64,000 bases of DNA from Candidatus Accumulibacter cognatus (lineage in GTDB: Bacteria > Pseudomonadota > Gammaproteobacteria > Burkholderiales > Rhodocyclaceae): contig CP058708.1 of assembly GCA_013414765.1 (NCBI GenBank), positions 2,413,553-2,477,552 of the forward strand, given 5' to 3'. A program made the translations under genes and the position numbers. Shown one piece after another: positions 1 through 9,717 of this stretch. A model generated the notes under the pieces. The model was not told the origin of the DNA. It saw only the letters and a program-made list of their open reading frames with translations, and searched no databases. Position 1 is the stretch's first letter, and the number at the start of each line of letters is the position of its first letter.

Positions 1-1092
1 TGGGTTGGTGTGCGGGATCCACGACAGGCGAAGAAGGTCGAGCACGACTTGGTGGAGATGCTGGTGGTGGCGGTGTGTGCGGTGCTCTCGGGTGCAGATG
101 GCTTCGTGGAGATCGAAGCCTGGGCGAAGGAAAAGCTGGACTGGCTGCGCCGTTATCTCAAACTGGAGCGTGGCATTCCGTGCCATGACACGTTCGGGCG
201 GGTGTTCGCGGCGATCGATCCCGGCGAGTTCGGTGCGGCTTTCCTGCGCTGGGTCGGCCAAGTCGTGCCGGCGTTGAGCCGGGAGGAAGTCGTGGCGATC
301 GATGGCAAGACGAGTCGTCGTTCGGGGAAAGCGGGCGCCACGCCATTGCATCTGGTGAGCGCTTTCGCCGCCCAAGCCGGCGTGGTCCTGGGACAGCGTG
401 CGACGGCTGCGAAATCGAACGAGAAGACCGCCATTCCGGAACTGCTGACCACCCTGGCACTGGAAGGCTGCCTCGTCACGATTGACGCGATGGGGACGCA
501 GCCCAACATCGCACAGGCCATTCGTGATCGCGGAGCCGACTATGTGCTGGCGGTCAAGGACAATCAGCCCACCCTGGCCGGGTCGATCCGGGATTTCGTC
601 AGCGCCTTCGACGCCGCGCCGGAGCGGACCCCGCACCGGTTTCACCAAGTCGTCGAGAAGGACCATGGCCGTCTGGAGGGGCGGCGCTGCCACGTCTTCG
701 ACCAGCTCGACTGCCTGCATGCGCCGGAACGCTGGCCAGACCTGAAATCCTTCGCGATGATCACCAGCGAGCGGACGATCGGTGGCAAGACCTCCGTCGA
801 ACGTCGCTTTTATCTCAGCAGCCTCGCTCCGGACGCTGAACGAATGAACCGCGTCGTTCGCCAGCACTGGCGTGTCGAGAACAGTCTGCACTGGTGCATG
901 GATGTCGTCTTCCGCGATGATCAGGCGCGCACGCGTACCGATCATGCTGCCCACAACCTTGCGGTCCTGCGCCAGTGGGTCCTCAACCTCCTGCGCACCG
1001 CGCCCGTGAAACGCAAGGGCGGCCTTCAGGTGCAGCGCCTCATCGCCGCGACTTCTGACAGCTTCCGGGCCCAACTCCTGGGTCTTGTATAA
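1..1092 (+). CDS. ISAs1-family (DDE) transposase, 5'-truncated by window edge
   Basis: The frame is open from base 1, so the start codon probably lies upstream; about 363 residues are visible. It reads as an ISAs1/H-repeat transposase. A DpR-type N-terminal segment is followed by the catalytic aspartates in AIDGKT and TIDAMGTQ, and the catalytic glutamate in RVENSLHW, about 98, 159 and 290 codons from the GTG at base 10. The C-terminal NLAVLRQWVLNLLR segment is also typical. The frame is intact within the window, so the element may still be active. It shows no functional link to the prfB-lysS genes downstream. Confidence 0.88.
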   Translation, partial: WVGVRDPRQAKKVEHDLVEMLVVAVCAVLSGADGFVEIEAWAKEKLDWLRRYLKLERGIPCHDTFGRVFAAIDPGEFGAAFLRWVGQVVPALSREEVVAIDGKTSRRSGKAGATPLHLVSAFAAQAGVVLGQRATAAKSNEKTAIPELLTTLALEGCLVTIDAMGTQPNIAQAIRDRGADYVLAVKDNQPTLAGSIRDFVSAFDAAPERTPHRFHQVVEKDHGRLEGRRCHVFDQLDCLHAPERWPDLKSFAMITSERTIGGKTSVERRFYLSSLAPDAERMNRVVRQHWRVENSLHWCMDVVFRDDQARTRTDHAAHNLAVLRQWVLNLLRTAPVKRKGGLQVQRLIAATSDSFRAQLLGLV

Positions 1093-1111
1093 GATTCATG
1101 CGATTGCCCTG
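1..1111 (+). mobile_element. ISAs1-family insertion sequence, right part
   Basis: This is the right-hand portion of an insertion sequence whose left end lies before the window. It consists of the ISAs1-type transposase gene and about 20 bases after its stop codon. The stretch CGATTGCCCTG (1101-1111) after the stop is a plausible right terminal inverted repeat, because ISAs1-family ends begin CAGGG on the outer strand. The exact end and the target duplication cannot be checked without the left end. Confidence 0.6.
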
Positions 1112-1356
1112 GGGGAAACGGTGGAAATGGGCTGGGCACCTGAAAAATCATCGATACTTCGATCAAGTTCGAGGTAAACACTATAACACACGGTTTACCA
1201 GAATTATTTTTAGAATAGCCGGAGTTTCCCTCAAGCTTCACCGCCAAAGTCCGCCAATCTTCGCACGCCAACCTACGCCAACAGCTGCTTTGCGTGGCTT
1301 TGAAATGAGAACTGCTGGATCCCCGCCTGCCTGCCCGGTTCGGCACGCCGCACGTA

Positions 1357-1362
1357 TATAAT
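1357..1362 (+). promoter_or_regulatory. Candidate -10 box of the prfB promoter
   Basis: A perfect TATAAT lies 35 bases before the prfB start codon. The -35 region is weak: only CCGGTT is present at a plausible distance. The interval 1112-1396 between the insertion sequence and prfB otherwise contains no gene I can support. Confidence 0.35.
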
Positions 1363-1396
1363 GCGCAGTTCATTCATCAAGCAAGCAGGGTCCATC

Positions 1397-2501
1397 ATGG
1401 AAGCCGAACAGCTCAACCTCATCGAAAACCGGCTCGCCGACCTCGGTCAGCGGGCCACCGAACTGCGGAGGTATCTTTGACTACGATCAGAAAGCTGATC
1501 AGTTAAAGGCCGTTGCGCGCGAATTCGAGGATCCGAAGGTCTGGGACAACGCCGAGCGCGCGCAGGAACTCGGACGCGAGAAACGCGTGCTGGAAAACGT
1601 CGTGCTGACGCTGAGCCGCATCGGCGATGGCCTGCGCGACGCCAGCGACCTCTTCGAGATGGCGCGCGAGGAGGATGACGACGACACGCTGAACGCGGTC
1701 ATTGCAGATGTCGACTCCATCGAGAAGGAGGTCTCCGGCCTCGAATTCCGGCGCATGTTCAACAACCCTGCCGACCCGCTCAACTGCTTCGTCGACATCC
1801 AGGCCGGCGCCGGCGGTACCGAAGCGCAGGACTGGGCGGCGATGCTGCTGCGCATGTACATCCGCTACGGCGAACGCAAGGGCTACGCGGTCGAAGTGCT
1901 CGAGGAATCGGAAGGCGAAGTCGCCGGCATCAAGACGGCCAGCATCAAGCTCTCCGGCGACTACGCTTACGGCATGCTTCGTTCGGAAACCGGCATCCAT
2001 CGACTGGTCCGCAAGTCACCCTTTGATTCGAATGCGCGCCGCCACACCAGTTTCTGCTCGGTGACCGCCTACCCCGAAATCGACGACTCCTTCGAAGTCG
2101 ACATCAACCCGGCCGATCTGCGCATCGATACCTATCGCGCTTCCGGCGCCGGTGGTCAGCACATCAACAAGACCGACTCGGCGGTGCGCATCACGCATCT
2201 GCCAACGAACATCGTCGTGCAGTGCCAGAATGACCGTTCGCAGCATCGCAACCGTGCCGAGGCAATGGCGATGTTGAAGTCGCGCATCTACGAAGCCGAG
2301 ATGCGCAAGCGCCAGGCCGAGCAGCAAAAGCTCGAAGACGCCAAGTCCGACATCGGCTGGGGTCACCAGATCCGTTCCTATGTGCTCGACCAGTCGCGAA
2401 TCAAGGACTTGCGCACCAACGTCGAAGTCGGCAATACCCAGAGCGTGCTCGACGGCGACCTCGACCAGTTCATTGAAGCCAGCCTGAAACAGGGCGTCTG
2501 A
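1397..2501 (+). CDS. prfB: Peptide chain release factor 2, with programmed +1 frameshift
   Basis: Class I release factor that recognises UGA and UAA and triggers peptidyl-tRNA hydrolysis in the ribosome. The first 27 codons from ATG 1397 end at an in-frame TGA (1478-1480). Translation continues in the +1 frame from GAC at 1479 to 2501, giving about 367 residues, the usual RF2 length. The GGQ motif is visible in the segment [16 protein letters not shown], needed for hydrolysis, and the conserved HR-rich segment [13 protein letters not shown] follows. The arrangement prfB-lysS is the classical one in proteobacteria. Confidence 0.96.
1466..1481 (+). promoter_or_regulatory. prfB programmed +1 frameshift site
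   Basis: The sequence CGGAGG-TAT-CTT-TGA-C contains a Shine-Dalgarno-like GGAGG just upstream of CTT and an in-frame TGA followed by C. It is the autoregulatory slippery site of RF2: scarce RF2 lets the ribosome slip from CTT to TTT and read GAC. The standard AGGGGG is replaced by GGAGG, which still fits the anti-SD sequence. Confidence 0.93.
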
Positions 2502-2519
2502 ACCCGTATGCCTAACCTG

Positions 2520-2706
2520 CTCAAGCACCAACAGTCATGACTTTTCCAGGCCCCTGCGACCATTAAAATCATGATCGCTGCTCTCTCCCACGGCACGCGC
2601 TGCATCGCAGGCCGGCCGCGGCGGCTCCGAGGAGTACTCGCGAAACCTCGTCTTCGCCCCCGCGAGTGGGGCGTGGTGACTCGTGAGTCGCTGAAGCCAC
2701 TTTCAC
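2520..2706 (-). repeat. Dispersed ~190-bp repeat, copy 1
   Basis: Read on the minus strand, this prfB-lysS spacer shares several blocks with 59,187-59,400. Both start with TGTGAAAGT...TCAGCGACTCACGA, continue with a C/G-rich hairpin and TTCGCG.AG, and end with AAAGTCATGAC. Short frames inside it give similar peptides (VKVASATHE) in both copies, but these look like shadows of the repeat rather than genes. No other gene is visible in the 226-base gap. Confidence 0.5.
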
Positions 2707-2727
2707 ATTAGAAACGAAACTCCCATC

Positions 2728-4242
2728 ATGTCCACGACCGAAAACCTCCCCGATCTTTCGCCGCAGCCGGACGAAAACCACATCATTGCCGATCGTCGTG
2801 CCAAGCTTGGCGAATGGCGGCAGAGCGGCCAGGCCTTCCCGAACGACTTTGCGCGCGAAAATACCGCCGGCAAGATCAGCGATGTCTACGACAGCAAAAC
2901 GCTTGAAGAACTCGCGGCAGTGCCGGTCACCGTCCGGATCGCCGGGCGCATCATGCTCAAACGGGTGATGGGAAAAGCTTCATTCATCACCGTTCAGGAT
3001 TTCTCCGGCCGCATCCAGGCTTATGTCAGCCGTGACCAGGTTGGCGATGAAATCTATGCGGCGTTCAAGCGATGGGATATGGGGGACATCGTCGGGGCCG
3101 TCGGCACGCTGTTTCGCACCCGCACCGGTGAGCTGACCGTGCAGTGCACGGAAATCCGGTTGCTCTCGAAATCTCTGCGACCGCTGCCGGAAAAGTTCCA
3201 CGGCCTGACCGACCAGGAACTGAAATACCGCATGCGCTACGTCGACCTGATCACCAACGAGCAATCCCGCTTCACCTTCGCCGTCCGCAGCCGCATCGTG
3301 CAGTCGATCCGCAACTTCATGATCGATCACGGCTTCCTCGAAGTCGAGACGCCGATGATGCATCCGATCCCCGGCGGCGCAACCGCGCGCCCCTTCGCGA
3401 CACATCATAACGCGCTCGACATGCCGCTGTTCCTGCGCATCGCGCCGGAGTTATACCTCAAGCGTCTCGTTGTCGGCGGCCTTGAAAAGGTTTTCGAAGT
3501 TAACCGCAACTTCCGCAACGAAGGGCTCAGCCCGCGCCACAACCCCGAATTCACGATGATGGAATTCTATGAGGCGTACTCCGAGTACCGCCAGTTGATG
3601 GACTTCACCGAAGGACTACTGCGCCACAGCGCACGCGCGGTGCTGGCCAGCGAAGTGTTCGAATATCAGGGGCGCAGCATCGACTTCGCCAAGCCCTTTG
3701 CCCGTCTGACGATCATCCAAGCGATCCGCCAGTTCCATCCCGGCTTCAGCATCGCCCAACTTGGCGACGCCGCCTGGTTGCGTGCAAAACTGACGGCGAT
3801 GAAGGTCGAGGTCGGTGCGGAATCCGGGCTCGGTGCGCTGCAACTGAAGCTCTTCGAGGAGACTGCCGAAGCTGATCTCTGGGACCCGACCTTCATCATC
3901 GATTACCCGGCCGAGGTCAGTCCGCTGGCGCGCCGTAGCGACAGCAATCCCGAGGTCGCTGAGCGTTTCGAGTTGTTCATCGCCGGCCGCGAGATCGCCA
4001 ACGGCTTCTCCGAGTTGAACGACCCCGAAGACCAGGCGGCACGCTTCCTCGAACAGGCGCAAGCCAAGGAGGCCGGTGACGAGGAAGCGATGTACTACGA
4101 CGCCGACTACATCCGCGCTCTTGAATACGGACTGCCGCCGACCGCTGGCTGCGGCGTCGGCATCGACCGGCTGGTGATGCTGCTGACCGACTCGGCAAAC
4201 ATTCGTGACGTGATCCTCTTCCCGCAGATGCGGCCGGAGTAG
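2728..4242 (+). CDS. lysS: Lysyl-tRNA synthetase, class II
   Basis: Charges tRNA-Lys with lysine in the cytoplasm. The 504-residue product has the expected class II layout: an N-terminal OB-fold anticodon-binding domain (about residues 60-150), then motif 1 (FLEVETPMM), motif 2 ([20 protein letters not shown]) and motif 3 ([14 protein letters not shown]). Length and domain order are standard. It follows prfB after a repeat-filled spacer, so it may depend on read-through from prfB or on its own promoter in the repeat. Confidence 0.97.
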   Translation: MSTTENLPDLSPQPDENHIIADRRAKLGEWRQSGQAFPNDFARENTAGKISDVYDSKTLEELAAVPVTVRIAGRIMLKRVMGKASFITVQDFSGRIQAYVSRDQVGDEIYAAFKRWDMGDIVGAVGTLFRTRTGELTVQCTEIRLLSKSLRPLPEKFHGLTDQELKYRMRYVDLITNEQSRFTFAVRSRIVQSIRNFMIDHGFLEVETPMMHPIPGGATARPFATHHNALDMPLFLRIAPELYLKRLVVGGLEKVFEVNRNFRNEGLSPRHNPEFTMMEFYEAYSEYRQLMDFTEGLLRHSARAVLASEVFEYQGRSIDFAKPFARLTIIQAIRQFHPGFSIAQLGDAAWLRAKLTAMKVEVGAESGLGALQLKLFEETAEADLWDPTFIIDYPAEVSPLARRSDSNPEVAERFELFIAGREIANGFSELNDPEDQAARFLEQAQAKEAGDEEAMYYDADYIRALEYGLPPTAGCGVGIDRLVMLLTDSANIRDVILFPQMRPE

Positions 4243-4288
4243 GCAACTGCAGCAAGCCAGAACACACATTGACCGGCACTCCCAGTGC

Positions 4289-5506
4289 ATGCCACAGCAC
4301 GCAATCGTCATTGGTGCCGGTCTGGCCGGCAGTAGCGCCGCCGAACGCTTGGCGGCACGCGGCTGGACGATCGATCTGATCGAGCGCGCCGCGGCACCTG
4401 GCGAGGGCGCTTCGGGTAATCTTGCCGGCGTCCTGCGCCCGCTGCCCTCGGTCGACGATAACCGCCTGGCACGACTGACGCGGGCCGGTTTCGTCCACGC
4501 CTGTGCGCATCTCCAGTCGCTGACTGCCGCCGGTCTGCCGCTGCGCTGGGGCCGCACCGGCGTGCTGCATCTGGCGCGGGACGACAAACACGCCGCGACA
4601 CAGCAGCGGGTGGTCGAGATCCAGCAGCCTGCAGCCGATGAACTGCGCTTTGTCGACCGTGACGAAGCCAGCCAGTTGGCCGGCTGGCCGGTTGCCAAGG
4701 GCGGCTGGTGGTTCCCCGGTGGTGGCTGGGTCGATCCCGCTTCGCTTTGTCGGGCCAACCTGGCTCGCCAGGCGACGGCGATCCAGTCGCACTTTCGATG
4801 CCAGGTCGCAGAAATCAGACGGCAGTCAGGTCTCTGGCAAACTTACGACGCCGCTGGCAAGCTCATCGCCGCCGCACCGGTGCTGATTCTGGCCAACGCA
4901 GCGGCTACCCGATGCTTTTCACCCGCCGCGCATCTGCCGCTACGCGCTGCGCGCGGGCAGGTTTCGCATCTGCCGGCCGAGACGGCTTCGCCGCCGGCCA
5001 TCGTCGTCTGCCGCCTCGGCTACGTGACGCCGGCCATCGAAGGTCTGCGCTGCGCCGGTGCGACCTTCTGCGTCGACAACCAGGAAAGTGCACTGCGCCA
5101 GGCCGACCATGCCGAAAACCTGGCCAAACTCGATTTCATCCTGCCAGGCTACAGCCAGGGCATCGACCCGGCTCAACTCGGCGGCCGCGTCGGCTTCCGC
5201 CCGCTGTCGCCGGATCGGCTGCCGATGATCGGCGCGCTCGCCGACGCCACCGCCATCGATCCGGCGCGCCCGTCGTTGCCGCTCGCCGCCATGCCGCGTC
5301 TACCAGGACTCTACCTGATCAACGGCTTTGGCGCCCGTGGCATCGTCTGGTCGGCGCTCGCTGGCGAATTGCTGGCCTGCCTGATCACCGGTGCGCCACT
5401 GCCGCTTGCCGACGACCTGGTTAGCGCCGTCGATCCCGGTCGCTTCCTGTTGCGTGGCCGCAGCCAGCGGTGGCACAGCGACGCCGCGCCGCGTATCGAC
5501 GGGTGA
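4289..5506 (+). CDS. FAD-dependent oxidoreductase of the MnmC C-terminal type
   Basis: A 405-residue flavoprotein with an N-terminal Rossmann dinucleotide-binding motif (VIGAGLAGSSAAERLAARG, residues about 6-24). The DAO-type fold ends with NGFGARGIVWSALAGELLA. The overall pattern resembles the oxidase half of MnmC, which removes the carboxymethyl group from cmnm5s2U34 of tRNA to give nm5s2U. The methyltransferase half of a fused MnmC is absent here, so it would be a stand-alone MnmC2-like protein or another amine oxidase of the family. It starts 46 bases after lysS, consistent with a tRNA-related cluster. Confidence 0.75.
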   Translation: MPQHAIVIGAGLAGSSAAERLAARGWTIDLIERAAAPGEGASGNLAGVLRPLPSVDDNRLARLTRAGFVHACAHLQSLTAAGLPLRWGRTGVLHLARDDKHAATQQRVVEIQQPAADELRFVDRDEASQLAGWPVAKGGWWFPGGGWVDPASLCRANLARQATAIQSHFRCQVAEIRRQSGLWQTYDAAGKLIAAAPVLILANAAATRCFSPAAHLPLRAARGQVSHLPAETASPPAIVVCRLGYVTPAIEGLRCAGATFCVDNQESALRQADHAENLAKLDFILPGYSQGIDPAQLGGRVGFRPLSPDRLPMIGALADATAIDPARPSLPLAAMPRLPGLYLINGFGARGIVWSALAGELLACLITGAPLPLADDLVSAVDPGRFLLRGRSQRWHSDAAPRIDG

Positions 5507-5607
5507 CTTTTGCGCCAAGCCTGACCGTAAACGTTGCGCAGTGCTCTTCCTCCATGGCTGCCCGCAAAGCGTTACACTGAGATTTTTATTTCCAGGAAAT
5601 CCAGGGT

Positions 5608-6216
5608 ATGGAAAACCAGTCCACAAGCACCCACCCGATGATTCTCGTTGCCGCAGCCTCGGTCACCCTGTTCAGCCTCACCGGCGTCGCGGCGCTGCTC
5701 GGCTGGCTGCCGAGCCCCATGGCACCGCAAGTGGCAAGCGCACCGACGCCGACCTCCATCGCCGTACCCGCGGAAAAGGCTGCGACGCTGAACATCCCTG
5801 CCGGCTCTAGGGTCACGGTGCATACCGTCAGCGAAGCTCCTGCAAGCCAGGCAAGCAAGCATGTCGCCACTCGACCGAGCAAGGCAGTTGTCAACCAGGG
5901 GCGATCCCTCGCGCGATCCACTGCGTCTTTCAGCTCCGACTACGCTAGCCGTGGCACCAGGCCGATAGCGAACGACCCGCAACAGGAGAACGCGCTTTAC
6001 GTCGACCACAGCCGACATGCTGTTGGTGTCTGCCGGGACTGCGGTACCATTATTGACGTACGCGAGGTGACGAAAAGGGGACGCGTCAGTCCGCAGTACC
6101 AGGTCACGGTTCGCCTCAACGATGGCAGCATGCGCACCGTCAACGAATCGCAAGCGCCGCTGTGGCGCAGCGGCGACCGCGTGCGCATCGGCAATGGACA
6201 GTTCCCAGGCATCTAG
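5608..6216 (+). CDS. Membrane-anchored protein with C-terminal glycine-zipper-lipoprotein-like domain
   Basis: A 202-residue protein with an N-terminal hydrophobic segment (about residues 10-33, LVAAASVTLFSLTGVAALLGWL) that should anchor it in the inner membrane. A Ser/Ala/Thr-rich linker follows, then a C-terminal domain with VCRDCGTI, a VRLNDGSMR strand and GDRVRIGNGQF. That C-terminal pattern is what follows the 2TM glycine zipper in SlyB-type envelope proteins; the zipper itself is not present. Function unknown. It stands alone between the oxidoreductase and metY, in the same orientation. Confidence 0.65.
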   Translation: MENQSTSTHPMILVAAASVTLFSLTGVAALLGWLPSPMAPQVASAPTPTSIAVPAEKAATLNIPAGSRVTVHTVSEAPASQASKHVATRPSKAVVNQGRSLARSTASFSSDYASRGTRPIANDPQQENALYVDHSRHAVGVCRDCGTIIDVREVTKRGRVSPQYQVTVRLNDGSMRTVNESQAPLWRSGDRVRIGNGQFPGI

Positions 6217-6280
6217 GTGGGCCATCCGAGATGCTAAGATTGACCCTTGCCCAAGCACCAACCCTCCAGGGAGAACCTGC

Positions 6281-7561
6281 ATGAAACTAGAAACGCTCGC
6301 CGTCCACGCCGGCTACAGTCCCGAACCGACGACCAAGGCGGTCGCCGTACCGATTTACCAGACCAGCTCGTATTCCTTCGACAGCACCCAGCATGGTGCC
6401 GACCTGTTCGATCTCAAGGTGGCCGGCAACATCTACACGCGCATCATGAATCCGACCCAGGATGTCCTCGAAAAGCGCGTTGCCGCGATGGAAGGCGGCA
6501 TCGGCGGACTGGCGCTGGCATCGGGCCAGGCGGCGATCACCTACGCGATCATGACCATCGCCGAAGCCGGTGACAATATCGTCTCGGCAGCAACACTTTA
6601 TGGTGGTACCTACAATCTTTTCGCACACACCCTGCCACAGTACGGCATCGAGGTGCGCTTTGCCAACCACGCCGAGCCGTCCAGTTTCGAAAAACTCATC
6701 AACGGCAAGACCAAGGCCATTTATTGCGAGTCGGTTGGCAATCCGCTTGGCAATATCACCGACTTCGAGCCGCTCGCCGAGATTGCGCACCGCCATGGTC
6801 TGCCCCTGATTGTTGACAACACGGTTCCTTCGCCCTATCTGTGCCGTCCCTTCGAGCACGGCGCCGACATCGTCGTTCACTCGCTGACCAAGTATATCGG
6901 CGGTCATGGTAACTCGATCGGCGGCATGATCGTCGATAGCGGGCGCTTTCCCTGGGCTGAGCACAAGATGAAATTCAGGCGCCTCAACGAGCCGGATGTC
7001 TCCTACCACGGAGTGATATACACCGAAGCCCTGGGTCCGGCGGCCTTCATTGGTCGTGCACGCGTCGTGCCGCTGCGCAATATGGGTGCCGCCATCTCGC
7101 CGTTCAACAGCTTCCTGATTCTCCAGGGCATTGAGACGCTGCCGCTACGCATGGACCGCATCTGCGCCAACACCGAAAAGATCGCCGCCTACCTGCGGGG
7201 CCACGCCAAGGTAGCGTGGGTCAATTACGCCGGCCTGCCGGATCATCCGGACCACCCACTGGTCCAGAAATACATGGACGGCAAGGCTTCCGGGATTCTC
7301 ACCTTTGGTGTCAAGGGCGACGGCTGCAGCGGCTCGGAGGCGGGCGCGCGATTTCAGGATGCGCTGCAGTTGTTTACCCGGCTGGTCAACATCGGCGACG
7401 CCAAGTCACTCGCCTGTCACCCGGCATCGACCACGCACCGCCAACTGGCCCCGGCAGAACTGGCCAAGGCGGGCGTCTCCGAGGAAATGGTTCGCCTTTC
7501 GATCGGCATCGAACATGTCGACGATCTGATCAATGACCTGGAGCAGGCACTGGCCGCCTGA
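6281..7561 (+). CDS. metY: O-acetylhomoserine aminocarboxypropyltransferase (sulfhydrylase)
   Basis: PLP enzyme that makes homocysteine from O-acetylhomoserine and sulfide, in direct-sulfhydrylation methionine synthesis. The 426-residue product shows the Cys/Met-metabolism fold: ETLAVHAGY at the N-terminus, the PLP lysine in VHSLTKYIGGHG, and the C-terminal ACHPASTTHRQL motif. I chose ATG 6281 rather than the earlier in-frame start at 6122 because it is preceded by an AGGGAG ribosome-binding site and begins at the conserved MKLETLAVHAG. Confidence 0.93.
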   Translation: MKLETLAVHAGYSPEPTTKAVAVPIYQTSSYSFDSTQHGADLFDLKVAGNIYTRIMNPTQDVLEKRVAAMEGGIGGLALASGQAAITYAIMTIAEAGDNIVSAATLYGGTYNLFAHTLPQYGIEVRFANHAEPSSFEKLINGKTKAIYCESVGNPLGNITDFEPLAEIAHRHGLPLIVDNTVPSPYLCRPFEHGADIVVHSLTKYIGGHGNSIGGMIVDSGRFPWAEHKMKFRRLNEPDVSYHGVIYTEALGPAAFIGRARVVPLRNMGAAISPFNSFLILQGIETLPLRMDRICANTEKIAAYLRGHAKVAWVNYAGLPDHPDHPLVQKYMDGKASGILTFGVKGDGCSGSEAGARFQDALQLFTRLVNIGDAKSLACHPASTTHRQLAPAELAKAGVSEEMVRLSIGIEHVDDLINDLEQALAA

Positions 7562-7654
7562 CGGAAGCCCTGAGATACAATGGCCTTACGACGAGCGCAG
7601 GGCAAGGTTTTGGGCTAACATGCGGTTATCGTTGTGTGCAGGTAATGCTTACAG

Positions 7655-8566
7655 ATGTTCAGTAGCCCACCCCTTCCGCCGTTCGTCGACCTGCGTGCCG
7701 ATGATGTCGAAATCGGAAATTACGCAACGCTGCTCGACAGCCTCGACATTGCCCTGCTGGTCTTCTCGCCTGATGGCTCACTGCATTTGCGCAACAATCA
7801 GGCCGCCACTCTGCTTGGCGATACACCGGTGGTATGGGAAGACGAGAATGGTCAGCCGCTGGCCGTCGACCACCGCCTCGAAATGGAGGTGGCACAGACG
7901 CGGCAGGCCATTCTTCATCGGGCCATCGGCATCCGAAAGACCGTATCGGGTGCCACGGCCTGGTGCAAGGCCGGAGCCTTTCCGGTGTTCGCCGACGACG
8001 GCAGTCTGCGACGTATCCTCCTGGCCCTGGCCAAACTGACCCCCTATAGCCATCTGGCAAGCGAAAGTCGGCCCATGCCGACACACGACCTGCTCACCGG
8101 GGTTTTCAACCAACGCTATATCAGGCTGTTGCTCGACGACGAGGATCGCCGCGCCCGACGTTACGGAACCCCTTTTGCCCTGGCGCTGATAGCCCTCGAT
8201 GGCTTTGCCGATTTCTGCGCGGCGAATGGACGGGAAGCCGGCGAACAGGTACTTGCCGAGGTGGGTTCCCTGTTGGGCAAGAGTCTGCGTGGCTTCGACA
8301 TGGTTGGCCGCTTTGGTTCCGATCAGTTCCTTTTGATTCTGCCCAATGTTTGCATCCACGATGCGATGATCGGCCTGGAACGTGTCCGTGAAACAGTCGA
8401 GGCGACCTATTCGCGTCACGTCAGGCTGCCGTGGACGATCAGCGGTGGCGTTACCGAATACAGCGGCGAAGATTCAGCGACACTGATCGAGCATCTGCGA
8501 CCACTGCTGATCGCGGCGCAAGAATCCGGCGGCAACCGGCTCTGCGTAGACCCGGAGATTTTATAG
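7655..8566 (+). CDS. Sensor-type protein with degenerate GGDEF domain, copy 1
   Basis: A 303-residue protein: an N-terminal PAS-like segment (about residues 15-130) followed by a diguanylate-cyclase fold (about 145-300). The active-site loop reads GRFGSDQFLLIL, so GGDEF is replaced by GSDQF. Loss of the metal and catalytic acidic residues predicts no c-di-GMP synthesis; it may be a regulatory GGDEF that binds nucleotide or partners. It is one of a tandem pair with 8769-9674; the upstream leader (ACGACGAGCGCAGGGC ... TTTTGGGCTAACATGC) is duplicated too. Confidence 0.8.
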   Translation: MFSSPPLPPFVDLRADDVEIGNYATLLDSLDIALLVFSPDGSLHLRNNQAATLLGDTPVVWEDENGQPLAVDHRLEMEVAQTRQAILHRAIGIRKTVSGATAWCKAGAFPVFADDGSLRRILLALAKLTPYSHLASESRPMPTHDLLTGVFNQRYIRLLLDDEDRRARRYGTPFALALIALDGFADFCAANGREAGEQVLAEVGSLLGKSLRGFDMVGRFGSDQFLLILPNVCIHDAMIGLERVRETVEATYSRHVRLPWTISGGVTEYSGEDSATLIEHLRPLLIAAQESGGNRLCVDPEIL

Positions 8567-8768
8567 GCTTTACCCGGCCAGGCGCACTGGTCAACAGGCG
8601 ATGCGCTGTTGATCACCCTGATCGACGACCTGGGACATGCACTGGCGACTGCTGGATGGTTTTCCTGACCCATCCGAAGCGCTCTTAATATCAATGGTTT
8701 CACGACGAGCGCAGGGCGGGATTTTGGGCTAACATGCAGACATCGTTCTTTCCCGGTGATGCCCGCAG

Positions 8769-9674
8769 ATGTCCAGTAGCCCACCCCTCCTGCCACCCGT
8801 CGACCTGCGTGCCGATGATGTCGAAATCGGAAACTACGCGACACTGCTCGACAGTCTCGACATTGCCCTGCTGGTCTTCTCTGCCGACGGTTCCCTGCAG
8901 CTGCGCAACACTCAAGCCGCCACCCTGCTTGGCGATACACCGGTCGTATGGGAAGATGAGAACGGCCAGCCACTGGCTGTCGACCAGCGCCCTGAAAGGG
9001 AGGTGGTACAGACGCGGCAGGTCATTCGGCATCGGGCCATCGGTATCCGGAAGGCTGCGTCCGGTGCCACCGACTGGTACCGGGCCAGTGCCTTTCCGGT
9101 ATTCGCCGATGATGGCAGTCTGCGACGTGTCCTCCTGGCCCTGGCCAATCTGACCCGTGACCGTCAGTTGGCAAGCCAGTCCATGCCGACACACGACCCA
9201 CTCACCGGGGTCTTCAATCAAGGCTATATCAGACTGCTGCTCGACGATGAGGATCGCCGTGCTCGCCGTTACGGTACCCCTTTTTCCCTGGCGTTGATCA
9301 CCATTGATGACTTCGCCGATTTCTGTGCAGCGAATGGACGGGAAGCCGGTGATCGCCTGCTCGCCGAGGTCGGTTCACTGTTGGGCAGGAATCTGCGCGA
9401 GTTCGACATGGTGGGCCGCTTTGCTTCCGATCAGTTCCTGTTGATTCTGCCCAATGTGCGCATCAATGATGCGATGATCGGTCTGGAGCGCGTACTCGCG
9501 GCGGTCGAGGCGACCTATGCGCACCACACCAGGGCGCCACTGACGATCAGTGGCGGGGTCACCGAATACAGCGGCGAAGATTCATCGATATTGATCGAGC
9601 ACCTGAAGCCACTGCTCAGCGCAGCGCAGGAAGCCGGAGGTAATCGGCTCTGTGTGGATCTGGAGATCTTCTAG
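8769..9674 (+). CDS. Sensor-type protein with degenerate GGDEF domain, copy 2
   Basis: A 301-residue tandem paralogue of the preceding gene with the same PAS-like plus GGDEF-like layout. The active-site loop here is GRFASDQFLLIL, even further from GGDEF. The copies differ through the whole length but remain collinear, and the duplicated unit includes about 70 bases of leader, suggesting duplication of a gene with its promoter. Both copies keep an intact frame despite the lost catalytic motif, so there is selection for a non-catalytic role. Confidence 0.8.
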   Translation: MSSSPPLLPPVDLRADDVEIGNYATLLDSLDIALLVFSADGSLQLRNTQAATLLGDTPVVWEDENGQPLAVDQRPEREVVQTRQVIRHRAIGIRKAASGATDWYRASAFPVFADDGSLRRVLLALANLTRDRQLASQSMPTHDPLTGVFNQGYIRLLLDDEDRRARRYGTPFSLALITIDDFADFCAANGREAGDRLLAEVGSLLGRNLREFDMVGRFASDQFLLILPNVRINDAMIGLERVLAAVEATYAHHTRAPLTISGGVTEYSGEDSSILIEHLKPLLSAAQEAGGNRLCVDLEIF

Positions 9675-9717
9675 GCTTTACTTCTGGCCAGCCGCACTGG
9701 CCGCCAGGCACTGTTGA

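Noticed and set aside
5-277. Overlapping open frames antisense or shifted to the transposase
   Set aside because: They are GC-rich shadows of the transposase gene with Arg/Ser/Pro-rich, non-protein-like sequences. The same holds for the long plus-strand frames at 16,152, 19,308, 22,063 and 48,559, which oppose clear minus-strand phage genes.
1112-1396. A tRNA or small gene between the insertion sequence and prfB
   Set aside because: No cloverleaf, no credible frame and no terminator was found in this interval.
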